From the NCBI GenBank assembly GCA_036426205.1, contig CM071568.1, forward strand, positions 220,713,834-220,777,833: DNA of 64,000 nt. The letters are read 5' to 3'. The DNA comes from Ascaphus truei. Its lineage: Eukaryota; Chordata; Amphibia; Anura; Ascaphidae. Position numbers and translations under genes: made by a program. Below, in pieces: positions 1-10,243 of the stretch. How positions within the stretch are numbered: the first letter of the stretch is position 1; each line of letters starts with the position of its first letter. A model generated the notes under the pieces. That model saw only the letters and a program-made list of their open reading frames with translations, did not search any database and was not told the DNA's origin.

Positions 1-561
1 GGGGGGGGGGAAGGCCGGCGATCCGACCAGCCACTACCCGCCCCCGCGCTCATCTTCCACACCAAGGGGACGGGGGATGGGAGATCCAGGACAGGAGGGA
101 GCGGAGCACCAGGGCAGGAGGGAGCACCAGGACAGGAGGGAGCACCAGGACAGGAGGCAATCCCTCTCCCCCCTGGCGGCCGCAACCCTGCACCTACCGA
201 CTATCACCCTGGGCGGGTGGGCAGCCACGGAGACCCGGGGAAGAAGGGGGGACACTGCGCAGCCACCAGTAGAGGAGCGGGAAGATTCTGCGTCACGGAC
301 AGTCACGCGCTCACTAGCAGCAGGCACAGGAAGTGCCGCGAGCGGCTGTGAGCGGGCTCGGGGGGAGGAAGGGGGGGGTCCCAGGTGGAGGGGGGAAGCC
401 CCAGGTGGGGGGGGGGAAGCAGGGAAGATATGCACGCTCTTCCTTGCACATCGTGAGCATGCTAAATCCTGTCACGCCAGTGCCCTCTGTCCCCCACTGT
501 TGGCAGCCCAGGATCCAGGGGGGGGCAAGCGCCCCCCCTTGCCCCCCCTGCGGACGCCCAT
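1..561. other. GC-rich leader sequence with short tandem and inverted repeats
   Basis: Very G/C-rich with long G runs. Around 91-156 an 18-bp unit ending in agcaccaggaca is repeated about three times. Around 517-545 a G-run faces a C-run and could form a hairpin. Long open frames exist on both strands but they consist of Gly/Pro/Arg-rich low-complexity sequence, as expected in GC-rich DNA, and show no domain. Homology to the gypsy pol begins sharply near 562, so this is either flanking DNA or an unrelated repeat. Confidence 0.4.
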
Positions 562-1250
562 GCATCGATGGGATTGTGAGAGTTCAACTGGAGATACTTC
601 AATTGAATACCGGCAAGAAACATCCCATGCATGTGGAGGCAATGGTATGCCCGAAGCATCAAGGACAGTGTCAGTACCCGGTCATCTTGTGAACAAATAC
701 GGATATTGTGCAAGCCGAAATCAGAGCAAACCTGAAAGAGACCACTGAATTGCCAATGGCCAATCTACTCCTTGACCCTGTACTGAGAGAGGAGTGTAAC
801 CGAGTATATGCCTTAGAGCGTCACGGTGACCTCTACAATCGTCAATGCGGACTGACGACCATTTTACCAGGGGGAGTGCAACGCATGGCCGTCTGGTGCT
901 GTTATTCCGATCGACATGAGACCAATCATCTGTTCTCTCTGGAGAGTGCCCCTGAGGAAGGGGCAGAGAGTGGACGACCGAAGTGAGAGAGTGGACGACC
1001 AAAATTTCTCTACGAACCTACGTGTATGTTCAAAATATCTCTCCATTCCCGATGGACATTGATGTAGGACAAAGCTTGTGCAGCATATACCCCATCAGCC
1101 CGGTAGAAACAGTGCCCCAGGTGAACGCCGCTGCAGTGGGTGAGCAGTTAGTCGATCTGGATTTCAACTTCGGAGACTCGACGCTGCCAACTGAGTGAAA
1201 GGATCGACTAACGGCCAAGCCGAATGAAAGAAGGACAGTATTTTCCACCA
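562..1250 (+). pseudogene. gypsy pol fragment: protease end and protease-RT linker
   Basis: The region begins inside the retropepsin-like domain, downstream of where the DTG/DSG motif would lie, with IDGIVRVQLEI and later LNTGKK. It continues through a linker containing YVQNISPFPMDID and FNFGDS. At least three reading frames are needed. Frames change near 690, near 980 and near 1200. The matching region of the minus-strand copy (about 17950-18690) shows the same order of short motifs, which is how the pieces were joined conceptually. No function is expected. Confidence 0.7.
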
Positions 1251-1301
1251 TCGAGATGGATGTGGGCCGCAGTCGCAGCGCCCAACACACCATTAGGTTG
1301 A

Positions 1302-2565
1302 GTGATGCCACTCCGTTCCGTGAACGCTCTCGTCGCATCACCCCCCAGGGATGTGGACGATGTAAGGAACATCCTGAAGGAGATGGAGACCGCTGGGCTA
1401 TTGATGGCGTCTCGGAGTCCTTATGCATCACCCATAGTGGTGGTATGGAAGAAGAATGGATCTGTAAGATTGTGTGTCGATTATCGAACTCTGAATAATC
1501 GTACGGTACCCGATCAATACAACCTTCCTCGCATTGAAGAAATCCTGAATGCCTTAACCGGGAGCCACTGGTTTAGTTGCTCGATTTTCGATCTGGGTAC
1601 TACCAGGTACCTATGAGTGAAGAGGACCAGGAAAAGACTGCCTTCGTCTGCCCCTGGGCTTCTAATAATTTATGCCCCAAGGTATATGTGGAGCTCCTGC
1701 GACTTTCCAGCGACTGATGGAGAAAACAATCGGGGACATGAACCCTCGGGAGTGTCTTGTCTACCTGGATGACATCATTGTCTTCGTTAAGACCCTGGCA
1801 GAGAACGAGGAGAGGCTGCTTAAGGTGATAGACCGTCTTGGAAAGGAAGGATTGAAGTTATCCCTCGACAAGTGTCATTTCTGTCAGACCTCGGTGACCT
1901 ACGTGGGACACATCGTGTCTGCTAAAGGAATTGCTACCGATCCAGCCAAAGTAGAAGCGGTAGTGAACTGGCTGCGTCCCGAGAATGTCACAGAACTGCA
2001 ATCTTTCCTGGGTTTCTGTGGGTATTACCATCGCTTCGTGGAAGGGTACTCTAGTCGAGCTAAACCCCTGAACAATCTGTTGAAGATATACCCCGAAGAT
2101 ACCGGAAGGAAGGCCATGTCGGCCCGTCAACTGTTTGGCGACAAGTGGACATTCGAGTGTAAGCGGGCCTTCCTGAACTTGAAGAAAAGCCTGACTGAAG
2201 CACCAGTGCTTGCGTATGCCGATCCAGAACAACCATACGTTCTGCATGTGGATGCCAGTCTCAATGGACTGGGCGCTGTCTTACATCAGAAGCACCCAGA
2301 GGGTCTTCGCCCTCTAGCCTACTGTACATCAGACGCAGTCTGACACCCAGTGAACAGAAATACCCTGTACACAAGCTAAAGTTCCTGGTTCTCAAATGGG
2401 CGATCACAGAGAAACTTCATGATTACCTCTATGGTGTTACGTTTGAGGTAAGGACGGATAACAATCCCCTCACATACATCAATAGCCAAGTTGGATGCAG
2501 CAGGGCACAGATGGCTGGCAACCGTATGTAACTAGAGATTCTCTCTGAAGTACAAGCCGGGGCCG
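1302..2565 (+). pseudogene. gypsy reverse transcriptase and RNase H (broken)
   Basis: RT fingers and palm are visible: SPYASPIVVVWKKNG and VRLCVDYRTLNN near 1420-1495, FQRLMEK near 1705, and the catalytic YLDD box in ECLVYLDDIIVF near 1755. Connection motifs FLGFCGYYHRF follow near 2005. RNase H begins with LHVDASLNGLGAVLHQ near 2240. A frameshift and rearrangement around 1610-1670 removes the expected second RT motif, and the RNase H frame breaks again near 2340. The frame resumes with GADALSRRPG near 2575. The domain order RT then RNase H then integrase is typical of Ty3/gypsy. This copy cannot encode an active enzyme. Confidence 0.8.
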
Positions 2566-3861
2566 TTGAACATTGGAGCTGACGCCCTATCACGACGACC
2601 AGGACTAAGTGCTACTCCCGATGATGATGAATGGGAAGAGATACCCGGGCCAGGGATGCGAGCCATGTGTAGCATAGCAGCCGTCATCAATGATCAGGTG
2701 GCCTTCTCCGAACTACGAGTTGCAGATTCGTTAGGATGCCAATCGCAGGCTATCCCCGCAGCCTACTGCGATCCCAAGGAAATGAACATAACCTATGACA
2801 AAGTCATAAGATGGAAAGACTTGGTGGACTACCAAATAAAGGATCTAGTAATCAGCATCATTCGGCAAGCTGTTCAAAGAAAGAATCCAGCTCTACTGAA
2901 AAGTGCTCCCCGAGACCTGATCGCGTTGCTAATGCGTGAGGTGGACAAGTTCGAAATAGACAATTGCTTGCTCTATAGGGTAGTCCAATATCACAACCAC
3001 CCTGATAGGCGACAACTGGTTCTACCCCAAAACATGAGATATATGTTGTTGAAGTCTCTACATGATGAGCATGGGCACCTCTGTGTAGAGAAGATTTTTG
3101 GGTTAGTCCGAGACCGGTTCTTCTGGCCCAAGATGCGGGAAGCGGTGGAACAACACTGCCACCGTTGTTCCCGGTGCATCCAACGCAAGACTTTGTCTAC
3201 CAGAGTAGCACCCATTGCCCATCTCAAGAGTTCTGGCCCAATGGACCTGGTGTGTATGGACTTTTTGTGTATTGAACCCGATACCCGAGGAATCTGTAAC
3301 GTGCTGGTCATCACGCAACATTACACCCGGTATGCTCAGGCCTTCCCCACGAAAGACCAGAAGGCCATCACAGTCGCAAAAATACTATGGGAGAAGTACT
3401 ACGTTCACTACGGTCTTCCAAACCGACTTCACTCAGACCAAGGGCGAGATTTTGAGAGCACTCTGATCCGAGAATTACTCAAAATGCTGAACATTGCCAA
3501 ATCACGAACGACTCCATACCACCCCGAAGGAGACGCTCTGCCAGAACGATTCAACAGGACCTTGTTGGACATGCTCAGAACCCTGAAGGGTTCGCAGAAA
3601 ACGGAATGGAGTCGACACGTAGAAGCTTTGGTACATGCGTACAACTGTACTCGCCATGAGTCCACTGGGTTCTCCCCCTACTTCCTCATGTTTGGGCGGG
3701 AGGCAAGACTACCAGTAGATGTGCGTCTTCGAGTATCAACGGATGGGATACACAATGCTACCCATTTCAAGTATGTGCAAAGACTAAAGGACAGTTTGCA
3801 GCAATCTTACCAACAGGCTGAGAAGTCTACAGATAAACTGAATGCTGGCAATAAGAGATGA
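2566..3861 (+). pseudogene. gypsy integrase ORF (431 codons)
   Basis: The longest open frame of copy 1. It holds the end of RNase H (GADALSRRPG), a linker, the HHCC zinc-binding segment (HDEHGH near 3064, then CHRCSRC near 3160), and a DDE core: D in VCMDFLCIEP near 3255, D in HSDQGRDFES near 3430, and E in LPERFNRTL near 3540. Spacing between the second D and the E fits the family. A late motif SPYFLMFGREARLPVD follows. It ends with a stop at 3859-3861, after which the C-terminal tail continues in another frame. The usual Q-T-ERFN context before the catalytic E is LPERFN here and MPERFN in copy 2, which looks like a family trait rather than damage. Confidence 0.85.
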
Positions 3862-4581
3862 TATGACAATAAAGTCAAGTATCGGGAGCTACGTCCTGGG
3901 GACGCTGTGTTGCTTCGTAATCTGGGAGTCCACGGAAAACATAAACTGGCGGACCGATGGAGAGACGGCGTATATGAGGCAGAGTCACAGATGCCCGGCC
4001 TCCCGGTCTACCGCATCAAAGACACTGACGGCCGGGTAAAGGTTTGGCATCATAATCATCTTCTCCCCATCCCCCAAGTGGGAGACGAAGAAGCAGAAAT
4101 ACTGGACACACCGCTCAACTGTGAGTCCGACTTATCAGAGATGGGTCAAGAGACTGTAAATAACGAAACCCACTCTGAAACTCCTGAAGACCCTATGGAA
4201 GGACCCTCTCAAAGGGACTATTCCACAGAAGGGGCATCTCTTGGCGGAGCTACGGGTAAAGGGCCCCGTAGGCCAATGCCTACTAAGGTGGCACCAACAG
4301 GCAAGCCTTTGGATCCGCAGATACCGTGTTTTGTGCCAAACAGAGACTGTTCAGAGACATTTCTCCCCTCAAGGGAAGAGGCTGAGCCTCAGGACTGTAC
4401 TTATTACTCCCCAGAGGGAGTTGCTGAAGAACAGCTCCGTAGGAGCCAAAGAGTAAGGTACCCTCCAAACCGGGTAACCTATGATCAAATTGGGGCACCC
4501 CATTATGAGGCTCAGCAGTGGGCTCGCAGCAGAGTGCAATCCATCATTGTGATGTTCAATGAATTATACAAACTGATATAG
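3862..4581 (+). pseudogene. gypsy pol C-terminal tail
   Basis: Reads LADRWRDG, QMPGLPVYRIKD and VWHHNHLLPIPQVGD, a GPY/F-like integrase C-terminal segment. It continues into an acidic, Ser/Pro-rich tail ending EQLRRSQRVRYPPNRVTYDQ and a short conserved end. No chromodomain is visible. The same tail is present on the minus strand at 14721-15473, including the final MFTELCNLI / MFNELYKLI. The frame differs from that of the integrase ORF, so one frameshift lies near 3860. Confidence 0.75.
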
Positions 4582-4713
4582 AGCTGATAGTGTAAGATCG
4601 CATTTGATTGTTGCATTTTTAATTATATAATGATGTTGTGCCATTTTTATTATATAACTGCTGTATATATTTATCAAGTTATGTGTCCCAAGCGAGGTCG
4701 TTGGGGATTTAAC

Positions 4714-4724
4714 CAAGGGGAGGA
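4714..4724 (+). promoter_or_regulatory. polypurine tract of gypsy copy 1
   Basis: caaggggagga lies directly before the LTR start at 4725, the position required for priming plus-strand DNA synthesis. Confidence 0.6.
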
Positions 4725-5408
4725 CGTAGCCAGGTCCCCCCTTCAGTTGCGGACCCCCCCCCCCGCTCCGGGTACTCACTGCAGCCGTTCGCAGGGAGGT
4801 GTGGGGGCATGTGCGCGCTCAGCGCGCTCTCCTCAGATGCGGCTGGTTGCCGGGGATGCGGTCGCGTTGCGAGGCTCCCGGCGGCTCCCGATGCAGGGCG
4901 CCGCCATTGCTCATTGCCTCGCGCATGCGTTGTAAGATCGAGGCGACGGGAGGCACAGAGACAGCTCGCGCATGCGCAGAACAAGCGCGCGAGATGCAGC
5001 CAATCACAGGAGGGCTCACAGCAGGGACTACAGATCCCATGAGCCTTAGGGGACCCCACGTGATGCCAGGGAGCCAATAGGGCTACAATATCTCCCTGCT
5101 CACAGATAGATACATTTCGCGAGGTTTTGCAGCTAGCCAGTCGGTGTCAGGAGCAGCTAGGGAAAAGAGGTAGGGTGCAGGAGTCAGTGACTCCATGCAC
5201 TAGGCCAGCAGCCCCCTAGGCCCCAGATAGCCCTGAGCCATCAGTAGCTTTGAGTGTTTCAGGGACAGGCCCCAGGTTAGGGACCCTGCCCCTTACTATC
5301 CAGAGCCAGTTAGGGACACAGCGGACGCTGCGCTTCCTTCCAGAGGCTTGGGATCAAGCCTGCTCAGCACAGAGAGCGGAACCGTACCAAGGGTGGACTG
5401 GCCTCACA
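4725..5408 (+). repeat. 3' LTR of gypsy copy 1
   Basis: Begins cgtagccaggtcc, a one-base change from the expected TG start, and ends near gcctcaca. It matches the solo LTR at 40957-41616 (reverse strand) along its length. Shared blocks include gtagccaggtcccccc, gcgcatgcgcag, atgccagggagccaatag, ctaggccagca and cggacgctg / cagacgctg. It is GC-rich in its first half, with several GCGCATGCGC boxes of the kind bound by NRF1 and an inverted CCAAT box near 5074. Those sites suggest a promoter, by inference. Confidence 0.65.
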
Positions 5409-6779
5409 GATCTTCTCACCGGAGGAACCGGACATCGTCCTAAAGTCATCTGATCCTTTGCAAAGAGTCTTTAACACCCAGATGCCGTCACACTGGGCAG
5501 GTAACGTTACGCACGTGCACACACGAGAGTACTCTCACATAGTGGCAGCGCTGACCATGGGACAAGGGGGGTTATTCTGTGGACACGGTGTAGGGGTACA
5601 CGGTGGTGGGTGTGGGGGTTATGCAATATCCTTATGCAGTGCTAACCTTTAATGTGTTTAGTGAACGTTATTCTCATATATGCAGTATAGCCTGTTCTGT
5701 TTTAAAACTGTTTGCTTAACGTGATTGTTTCCTGTGAGGGCCTCCTCCCACTCCGTTGGGATCCCTCCCAGGTGGAGGTGTTGCACCACGAGATCGCATT
5801 ATATGTATGTACCCCAGGCTCCCCAAGCGTATGGCTTAGGCTCCTTAGAGCCACACAGGTTTACACAGCAGGTAGTAGCATCTGTATTCACAGGGAATAC
5901 CTGTTACACTTGGAACAATTGAATGTGGTAGGATCTACAAATGAAACATTTTATTATAGTAGAGTGGACATGTTAAGTTCTACTAGACTTATTGGTGCTG
6001 GAGAAGATAAGATTTTTTGTAAGTTTTGAAAGTGATACCTATCAGAGAACCAACCTGAGAGTTCTCAGAAGAAATTATAGTGTACAGAATTTCTAAAACC
6101 TTACAGTTATCTTCAAGTGTACACTTGAAGAAAACTACGAGATTCTGAAAAGTACAAAAAAAAGGAGGTGAAAGTGCGCAGCTAATATATGGTGTGACAT
6201 ACAATGTGAATACAATGTGAAATAAACAATATTGTGGACCTTGTAAGTGTAAAACACTAATGATGCGTCTGCAGCCTTTCTTGAGGGGTGGCTCGACACC
6301 CCAAGACCTGGAGAAAAGACAAGAGAACAGGGCGCACAACGCACATAGTGAAGCACAATTAAAAAAGTTAATTTTACTAAAGGATAATAAGTTCTGAATA
6401 CATCAGAAAAGATAAAATCAAGCAATGGATTAGTGGGGTTACCACACAGAGGGACGGCTGGAAACGTTGCTCTTCACCCGATGTAGGGGAGGAAGCAGGA
6501 GACCAGCGGTCGTCAATCCAGGCAGGAGGACCCTCTGAATCTGTGGAGTACACTCCCTCCGTCTCAGGTGAAAGGATGGTAAGTTTACAGTATTGAGTCC
6601 CGCACACAGGTCCCGTAACAAGGCACAGCAGCCTCCGTTAGTATATCCACAGGTCACCTCCTCCACTCTTCTTCGATGTCGCTGCTGCTTCTCTCCATGG
6701 AACCCCCATCTCATCCTCTGTTGCACCCATCCACCCAGATGTTCACACGCCATGCACAAGAAGCAGCTCGTTAGACCAG
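5409..6779. other. no recognised gene; palindrome at 6111-6130
   Basis: No domain was found in either strand. A perfect 20-bp palindrome (cttcaagtgtacacttgaag) sits at 6111-6130. The part from about 6600 may be 5' leader of the BEN-like ORF that follows. It has pyrimidine-rich stretches and no clear TATA box. Confidence 0.3.
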
Positions 6780-7609
6780 ATGCTGAATGGGATAACTGTG
6801 GATCTCCCCGGGAATTCTATTGTGCCAGCAAAGATAGATCTGCTTCTGGAGACAATGCTAAATGTGGAGCAACGGATGCTACAAATGGATCAACGGATGA
6901 TACATATGGATCAACGGATGCAACATATGGATCAACGGATGGATCGACGGATGGAGAAGATAGAGACTGACATAGCGGGTATACATCGTTTGCTCGGTGT
7001 TAATGCCCCTGTTTCCCTGACGCCGGAGCAGGGGGGTGACATGGATGTGATGAATGGGAGCATCGACCCCCTTCCATCACCAAGCGCACCCCCTCCACCA
7101 GAAGATGTAGTGTACATGTATGCCGTTGAGGAGGACATGACAACCCTGTCAAGACCACGCCAGGAGACAACACGGCGACCAAGACTGGAGGAAAGCTTCC
7201 TCCCAGACAACCTACCATCGCCCGTCGCCTCAAGCACACCCGCTTCCAAAAGACCTACTGTCGCTCGCATCGATACGGTGCCCGACATCATCCTGTGCGA
7301 TCTGCCACCGGCGCTCAGGAAGAAGTATAGGGTGAAGAGTGCTGGTGCACCCCACAAGTATGCCTTGTTACTTTTAAAGCACCATGTTCCCTACTCGTTG
7401 TACTGCGAATGGGCCTTCAAAGTGACTACGAAGGAAATCGCGTTAAAAAGGCGCTTCCTGTCAATTTAAGAAAGAACATTCGGGATGAAATGCGGCGCTT
7501 TTATCCAATTACAGATCCTGTAATGAAAGGCGTTCGAGACTGCATTAATGGCGTTTTGCGCCATGCAAGGAATCGGCCATGGACGGACAATGCGGAGGAC
7601 TTTCTGTAA
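6780..7609 (+). CDS. coiled-coil plus BEN-like domain protein, frameshifted
   Basis: The first frame (6780-7469, 229 codons) starts MLNGITVD and has near-exact heptads (QRMLQMD, QRMIHMD, QRMQHMD) at residues about 34-60, a likely dimerising coiled coil. A Pro/Ser/Thr-rich linker follows, then LPPALRKKY and KYALLLLKHHVPYSLYCEWAF. A second frame (7409-7609) continues EGNRVKKALPVNLRKNIRDEM, RRFYPITDPVMKGVRDCI and a final Arg-rich stretch. Together these look like a BEN domain, the DNA-binding fold of BANP, NACC1 and BEND proteins, which often sits C-terminal to a coiled coil. The two halves overlap and need a one-base shift near 7415-7465. That shift is either a mutation or a sequence error. The start at 6780 is the first ATG of the frame, but a spliced upstream exon cannot be excluded. 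Polyadenylation signals follow at 7668 onward. Function would be chromatin or transcription related, by family. Domain identity is by eye. Confidence 0.55.
6863..6950 (+). repeat. 21-bp tandem repeat encoding coiled-coil heptads
   Basis: About four copies of a 21-bp unit (caacggatg-acatatggat type) lie inside the BEN-like ORF. The unit is exactly seven codons, so each DNA copy adds one heptad. Confidence 0.7.
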
Positions 7610-8312
7610 GACCATACTGTTGTGCTGAACTGTATTGTACTGTACATGATTTGACCTGCTGTACTTAAATAAATGAGATATTGTTGTGTGTTTTTTTACT
7701 TGTATTTATACAGAAATGTTTTAACTTGCTGTCCACACACATAGGACCTGCACAATTCCAGTCCCTGGGGGCCGCAAACAGGCACGGTTTTCAAAGGTTA
7801 CCCTGAAAACCTGCCCTGTTTGCTGCCCTCAAGGACTGTAGTGGTGCAGGTCTGACTGACAGTTTTGCGCACCATCCCACTGTACTGTATATGTTTCTTT
7901 AATAAAGGAGATGTTTCGTTTGTATACTGTATTTTATGAATAAAGTTTTTTTGTAATCACAGGTAAGACCATACTGTTGTGCTGAACTGTATTGTACTCT
8001 ACTGTACATGTTTTGACCTGCTGTACTTAAATAAAGGAGATGTTGTTGTGTGTTTTTTTACTTGTATTTATACAGAAATGTTTTAACTTGCTGTCCACAC
8101 ACACAGGACCTGCACAATTCCAGTGCCTGGGGGCCGCAAACAGGCACAGTTTTCAAAGGTTACCCTGAAAACCCGCCCTGTTTGCTGCCCTCAAGGACTG
8201 TACTGGTGCAGACTTTTTTGCACACCATCCCACTGTACAGTGCATGTTTTGACTTGCCGTTCTTTAATAAAGGAGATGTTGCATTTTGCTTATTTTATGA
8301 ATAAAGAATTTG
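7606..8312 (+). repeat. tandem duplication of a 357-bp 3'-UTR-like unit
   Basis: gtaagaccatactgttgtgc occurs at 7606 and again at 7963, a period of 357. The sequence between is nearly the same in both units, including the segments acctgcacaattccag, ggttaccctgaaaac and ttaataaaggagatgtt. The first unit begins exactly at the end of the BEN-like ORF. Each unit carries two or more AATAAA signals, so the duplication multiplies poly(A) sites. Confidence 0.85.
7668..7673 (+). terminator. polyadenylation signal downstream of the BEN-like ORF
   Basis: aataaa about 60 bp after the stop codon. Further copies lie at roughly 7900-7945, 8022-8035 and 8265-8305 within the tandem units. Confidence 0.5.
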
Positions 8313-8687
8313 TTTTTAAAACATGTGACTGTAAACCATACTGACTGACATAAATGTTTTCACAAATGTAGCAGTAATCCATACACCTGTTGATGTTTTG
8401 AATTGCTGTGCACTTAAAATGTTTCTACATTGTACAGTATTTGTAAATAAATGTTTTTGTACTTACTCCACCAATAAAAGAACATGTTTATTTGTTTTAC
8501 ATTGTTCCATTTGCTCCTTTGCTACTGTAACAAAATACAGTGTTTCTAGAATGTCGAGGCATACTGCACTGTATACTGTAGGCATGCTCAGTATGAGTAT
8601 TTAAAAAAATAGAAGACACAAACTGTACTGTACTGTATGTACTGGCACTGAATACTGTAGAAGACACATAATGTATGTGATACATGT
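8313..8687. other. A/T-rich spacer between convergent ORFs
   Basis: Contains several AATAAA-like signals and many short runs of ctgtactgta. No coding signal was seen on either strand. Confidence 0.3.
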
Positions 8688-9225
8688 AGAATAAATGCAT
8701 AGTTTTTATTATTTCGGGTTTATTACACAGTATACTGTACTGTATATAAAAAAGTATTGTACAGTATACTGTACGGCCGGAAAACATCAGCATACTGTTT
8801 CAGGTACAGTATTCTATCCTAATCAATAACAACGGCAACTAAACTGTAGACTCCGGTACGTGGGTTTTTAAATCCGATTCAGCAATGTGCAGGCATTGTT
8901 ACACAAAGCGATATTATCCATCGAAATCCCTCTATTAGCCTTTTCTTTTCTGAGGAAAAACAAAAAGAAAAGTTTTACTGTAATGGTCAGCCCCCTAAAG
9001 AAGTTCCCAGCCAGTCCCACCAATAATTTTCCCGGGGGGCGTCTCCTGTTCAGATGCGCATGCACCTACCGTTTATGTAATGACACGCATACTGTATGCA
9101 TTTCAAAAGGTTCCAATGCGCATGCGCCTAGCGTTCCACCAATTGTTCAGTATCTGCAGTACAGTACTGTAGAAGCCGCTCAGCCAATGATATTGCTTAC
9201 AGGAGAATCGTTTGACTTTTGAATC
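8688..9225 (-). repeat. dispersed segment A: last exon and intron of the forkhead-like locus
   Basis: This stretch is colinear with 40418-40945 over about 0.5 kb. Shared blocks include attctatcctaatca, gattc-gcaatg-gc, aagc-atatta, the pyrimidine-tract/AG acceptor on the minus strand, and tccaccaattgt followed by tcagtcaat / tcagccaat. In the minus direction it runs from the putative intron into a short terminal exon and a poly(A) region (TTTATT on plus at about 8705 and 8720). It implies that the locus, or part of it, is multi-copy. Confidence 0.65.
8868..8949 (-). CDS. possible terminal exon of the forkhead-like gene
   Basis: On the minus strand a polypyrimidine run ending ctttttgtttttcctcag precedes an open stretch (KEKANRGISMDNIALC and on to a TAA at 8868). 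The acceptor is strong, and the same acceptor plus related coding sequence is seen in segment B near 40.7 kb. The phase matches the donor at 9292. However, the codon formed at the junction in the upstream frame would be TGA, so either the splice partner is different or the gene is broken. Confidence 0.3.
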
Positions 9226-9292
9226 GCACCGATATTGATACTGTATTGTCAATATAAAAAAAACACAGAAAATAATACGGCAACAATACTCA

Positions 9293-9864
9293 CCATAGAA
9301 TTTCCCATTCAGCTGGCGCCGGCCCACTGCCAGTCCAGCGTTCTTGATCATCCACGTCGATAGTTTGCAGCGGGACTAGTCCACCTGTAGTCAGCTGATG
9401 AGGCTGGAAATTGCTTAGGTACATGCAAGCTTGAACGAAACTGCACACGCAATCCGACTCAGGCTCAGGGTTGTCACTGACGACAGGACCGTCATTGGAA
9501 GCCAGTGCTGGTGCATTGCTTGGCAGCGACTGTCGTTTCTTAGTTGGTTTTAACATGACCTTCGCCTTTTGCCGTCATCATGATCATAGATACAGGAAAA
9601 AGCCGGTGATACACACCAATACCCTCCAACAAATTGTGGCTCAATACGATAAAAACAAGGATCGCTACATAACCTTTTCCTTATTGCACGCTTCCACGTA
9701 TGAGGAGTTGGCGAAAATTTGTAAAAGTCATAGTTTTCGACAAAATACTGATAAATTTGAACAACTGTTGCCATCTTATCCTCTGTTGCATTAATCGCGG
9801 CCCATATCAAATACGCGTAAATCCTGTCGGGTTTTTGGAAAGCGGGCTGCACTTGAACACTCAT
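9293..9864 (-). CDS. divergent forkhead (winged-helix) domain protein, exon 1, frameshifted
   Basis: The minus-strand ORF starts at 9864 in a good Kozak context (gcccgccATGa). Residues about 12-90 read KPDRIYAYLIWAAINATEDK, IYQYFVENYDFYKF, TWKRAIRKRL, CFYRIEP and GGYWCV. This matches the forkhead order KPPYSY, helix 2, FPYYR, W-NSIRHNLS, CF-K and G-YW. The recognition helix is altered: the near-invariant RHNL is RKRL here. A basic stretch KRRRS follows, where the frame breaks near 9550. The next frame (9290-9556) continues KPTKKRQSLPSN and an acidic tail. It ends at a strong splice donor (ATG|GTGAGT) at 9293/9292. Proteins of this family bind DNA in the nucleus. It is convergent with the BEN-like ORF. 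It could be a diverged host Fox gene, a pseudogene, or cargo of a mobile element. Confidence 0.6.
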
Positions 9865-10240
9865 GGCGGGCGGCGGGTCTCTGGAGAATACTGTAACCGA
9901 GACTGGTCTTTGTCTTTCTTTAATATGAAAAGCCTAAATTGATACACTTTTGCAACCTCTTCCTTCAGTCTCAAGGCCAAGTTACAATAGCACACTGTGG
10001 TATCTTTTTTAAACGAAACACCTGCAAGTCGACACATTACTGAAGCGCATGCGCATTACAATTCATGAATATCTGCCATCTGGCGGACACGCGAAGAATT
10101 GCAACCTATTAAATCCGAACCATTCTCAATAAACGCATCAACCGCGCGTCAGCCGCGCATGACCCGTGGCTGGGAACGCAAAATGAACGTGGCATGCGCC
10201 AGGTGAGGGGCGTCGCATTCCAGGAAAAAGTCAGGGAAAA
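9865..10240 (-). promoter_or_regulatory. likely promoter region of the forkhead-like ORF
   Basis: Lies directly upstream on the minus strand. It carries a gcgcatgcgc palindrome (NRF1-type site) at 10045-10054 and locally raised CpG at 10130-10215 in an otherwise A/T-rich area. No TATA box was picked out. Confidence 0.3.
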
Positions 10241-10243
10241 AAC

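Larger units (their letters stand above)
562..5408 (+). mobile_element. Ty3/gypsy LTR retrotransposon, 5'-truncated and decayed (copy 1)
   Basis: On the plus strand this reads, in order, the end of an aspartic protease, a linker, reverse transcriptase, RNase H, integrase, a Pro/Glu-rich C-terminal tail, a polypurine tract and an LTR. It is colinear with, and clearly homologous to, the minus-strand copy at 13.5-22.2 kb. For example IDGIVRVQLEI here matches IDGVVKVHLDI there, and both carry LADRWR plus QMPGLPVYRIKD near the C terminus. The gag, the protease active site and the 5' LTR are missing. Several frameshifts and stops break pol, so this copy is dead. Its 3' LTR belongs to a different LTR family from the second copy but matches the solo LTR at 41 kb. 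Confidence 0.85.

Noticed and set aside
77..748. 223-codon plus-strand frame at the left edge
   Set aside because: Low-complexity Gly/Arg/Glu sequence in GC-rich DNA. Its end overlaps the gypsy protease in a wrong frame.
5525..5560. Primer-binding site at tggcagcgctgacc after the copy 1 LTR
   Set aside because: It lies over 100 bp beyond the LTR end and on the outside of a 3' LTR, so the likeness to a primer site is probably chance.
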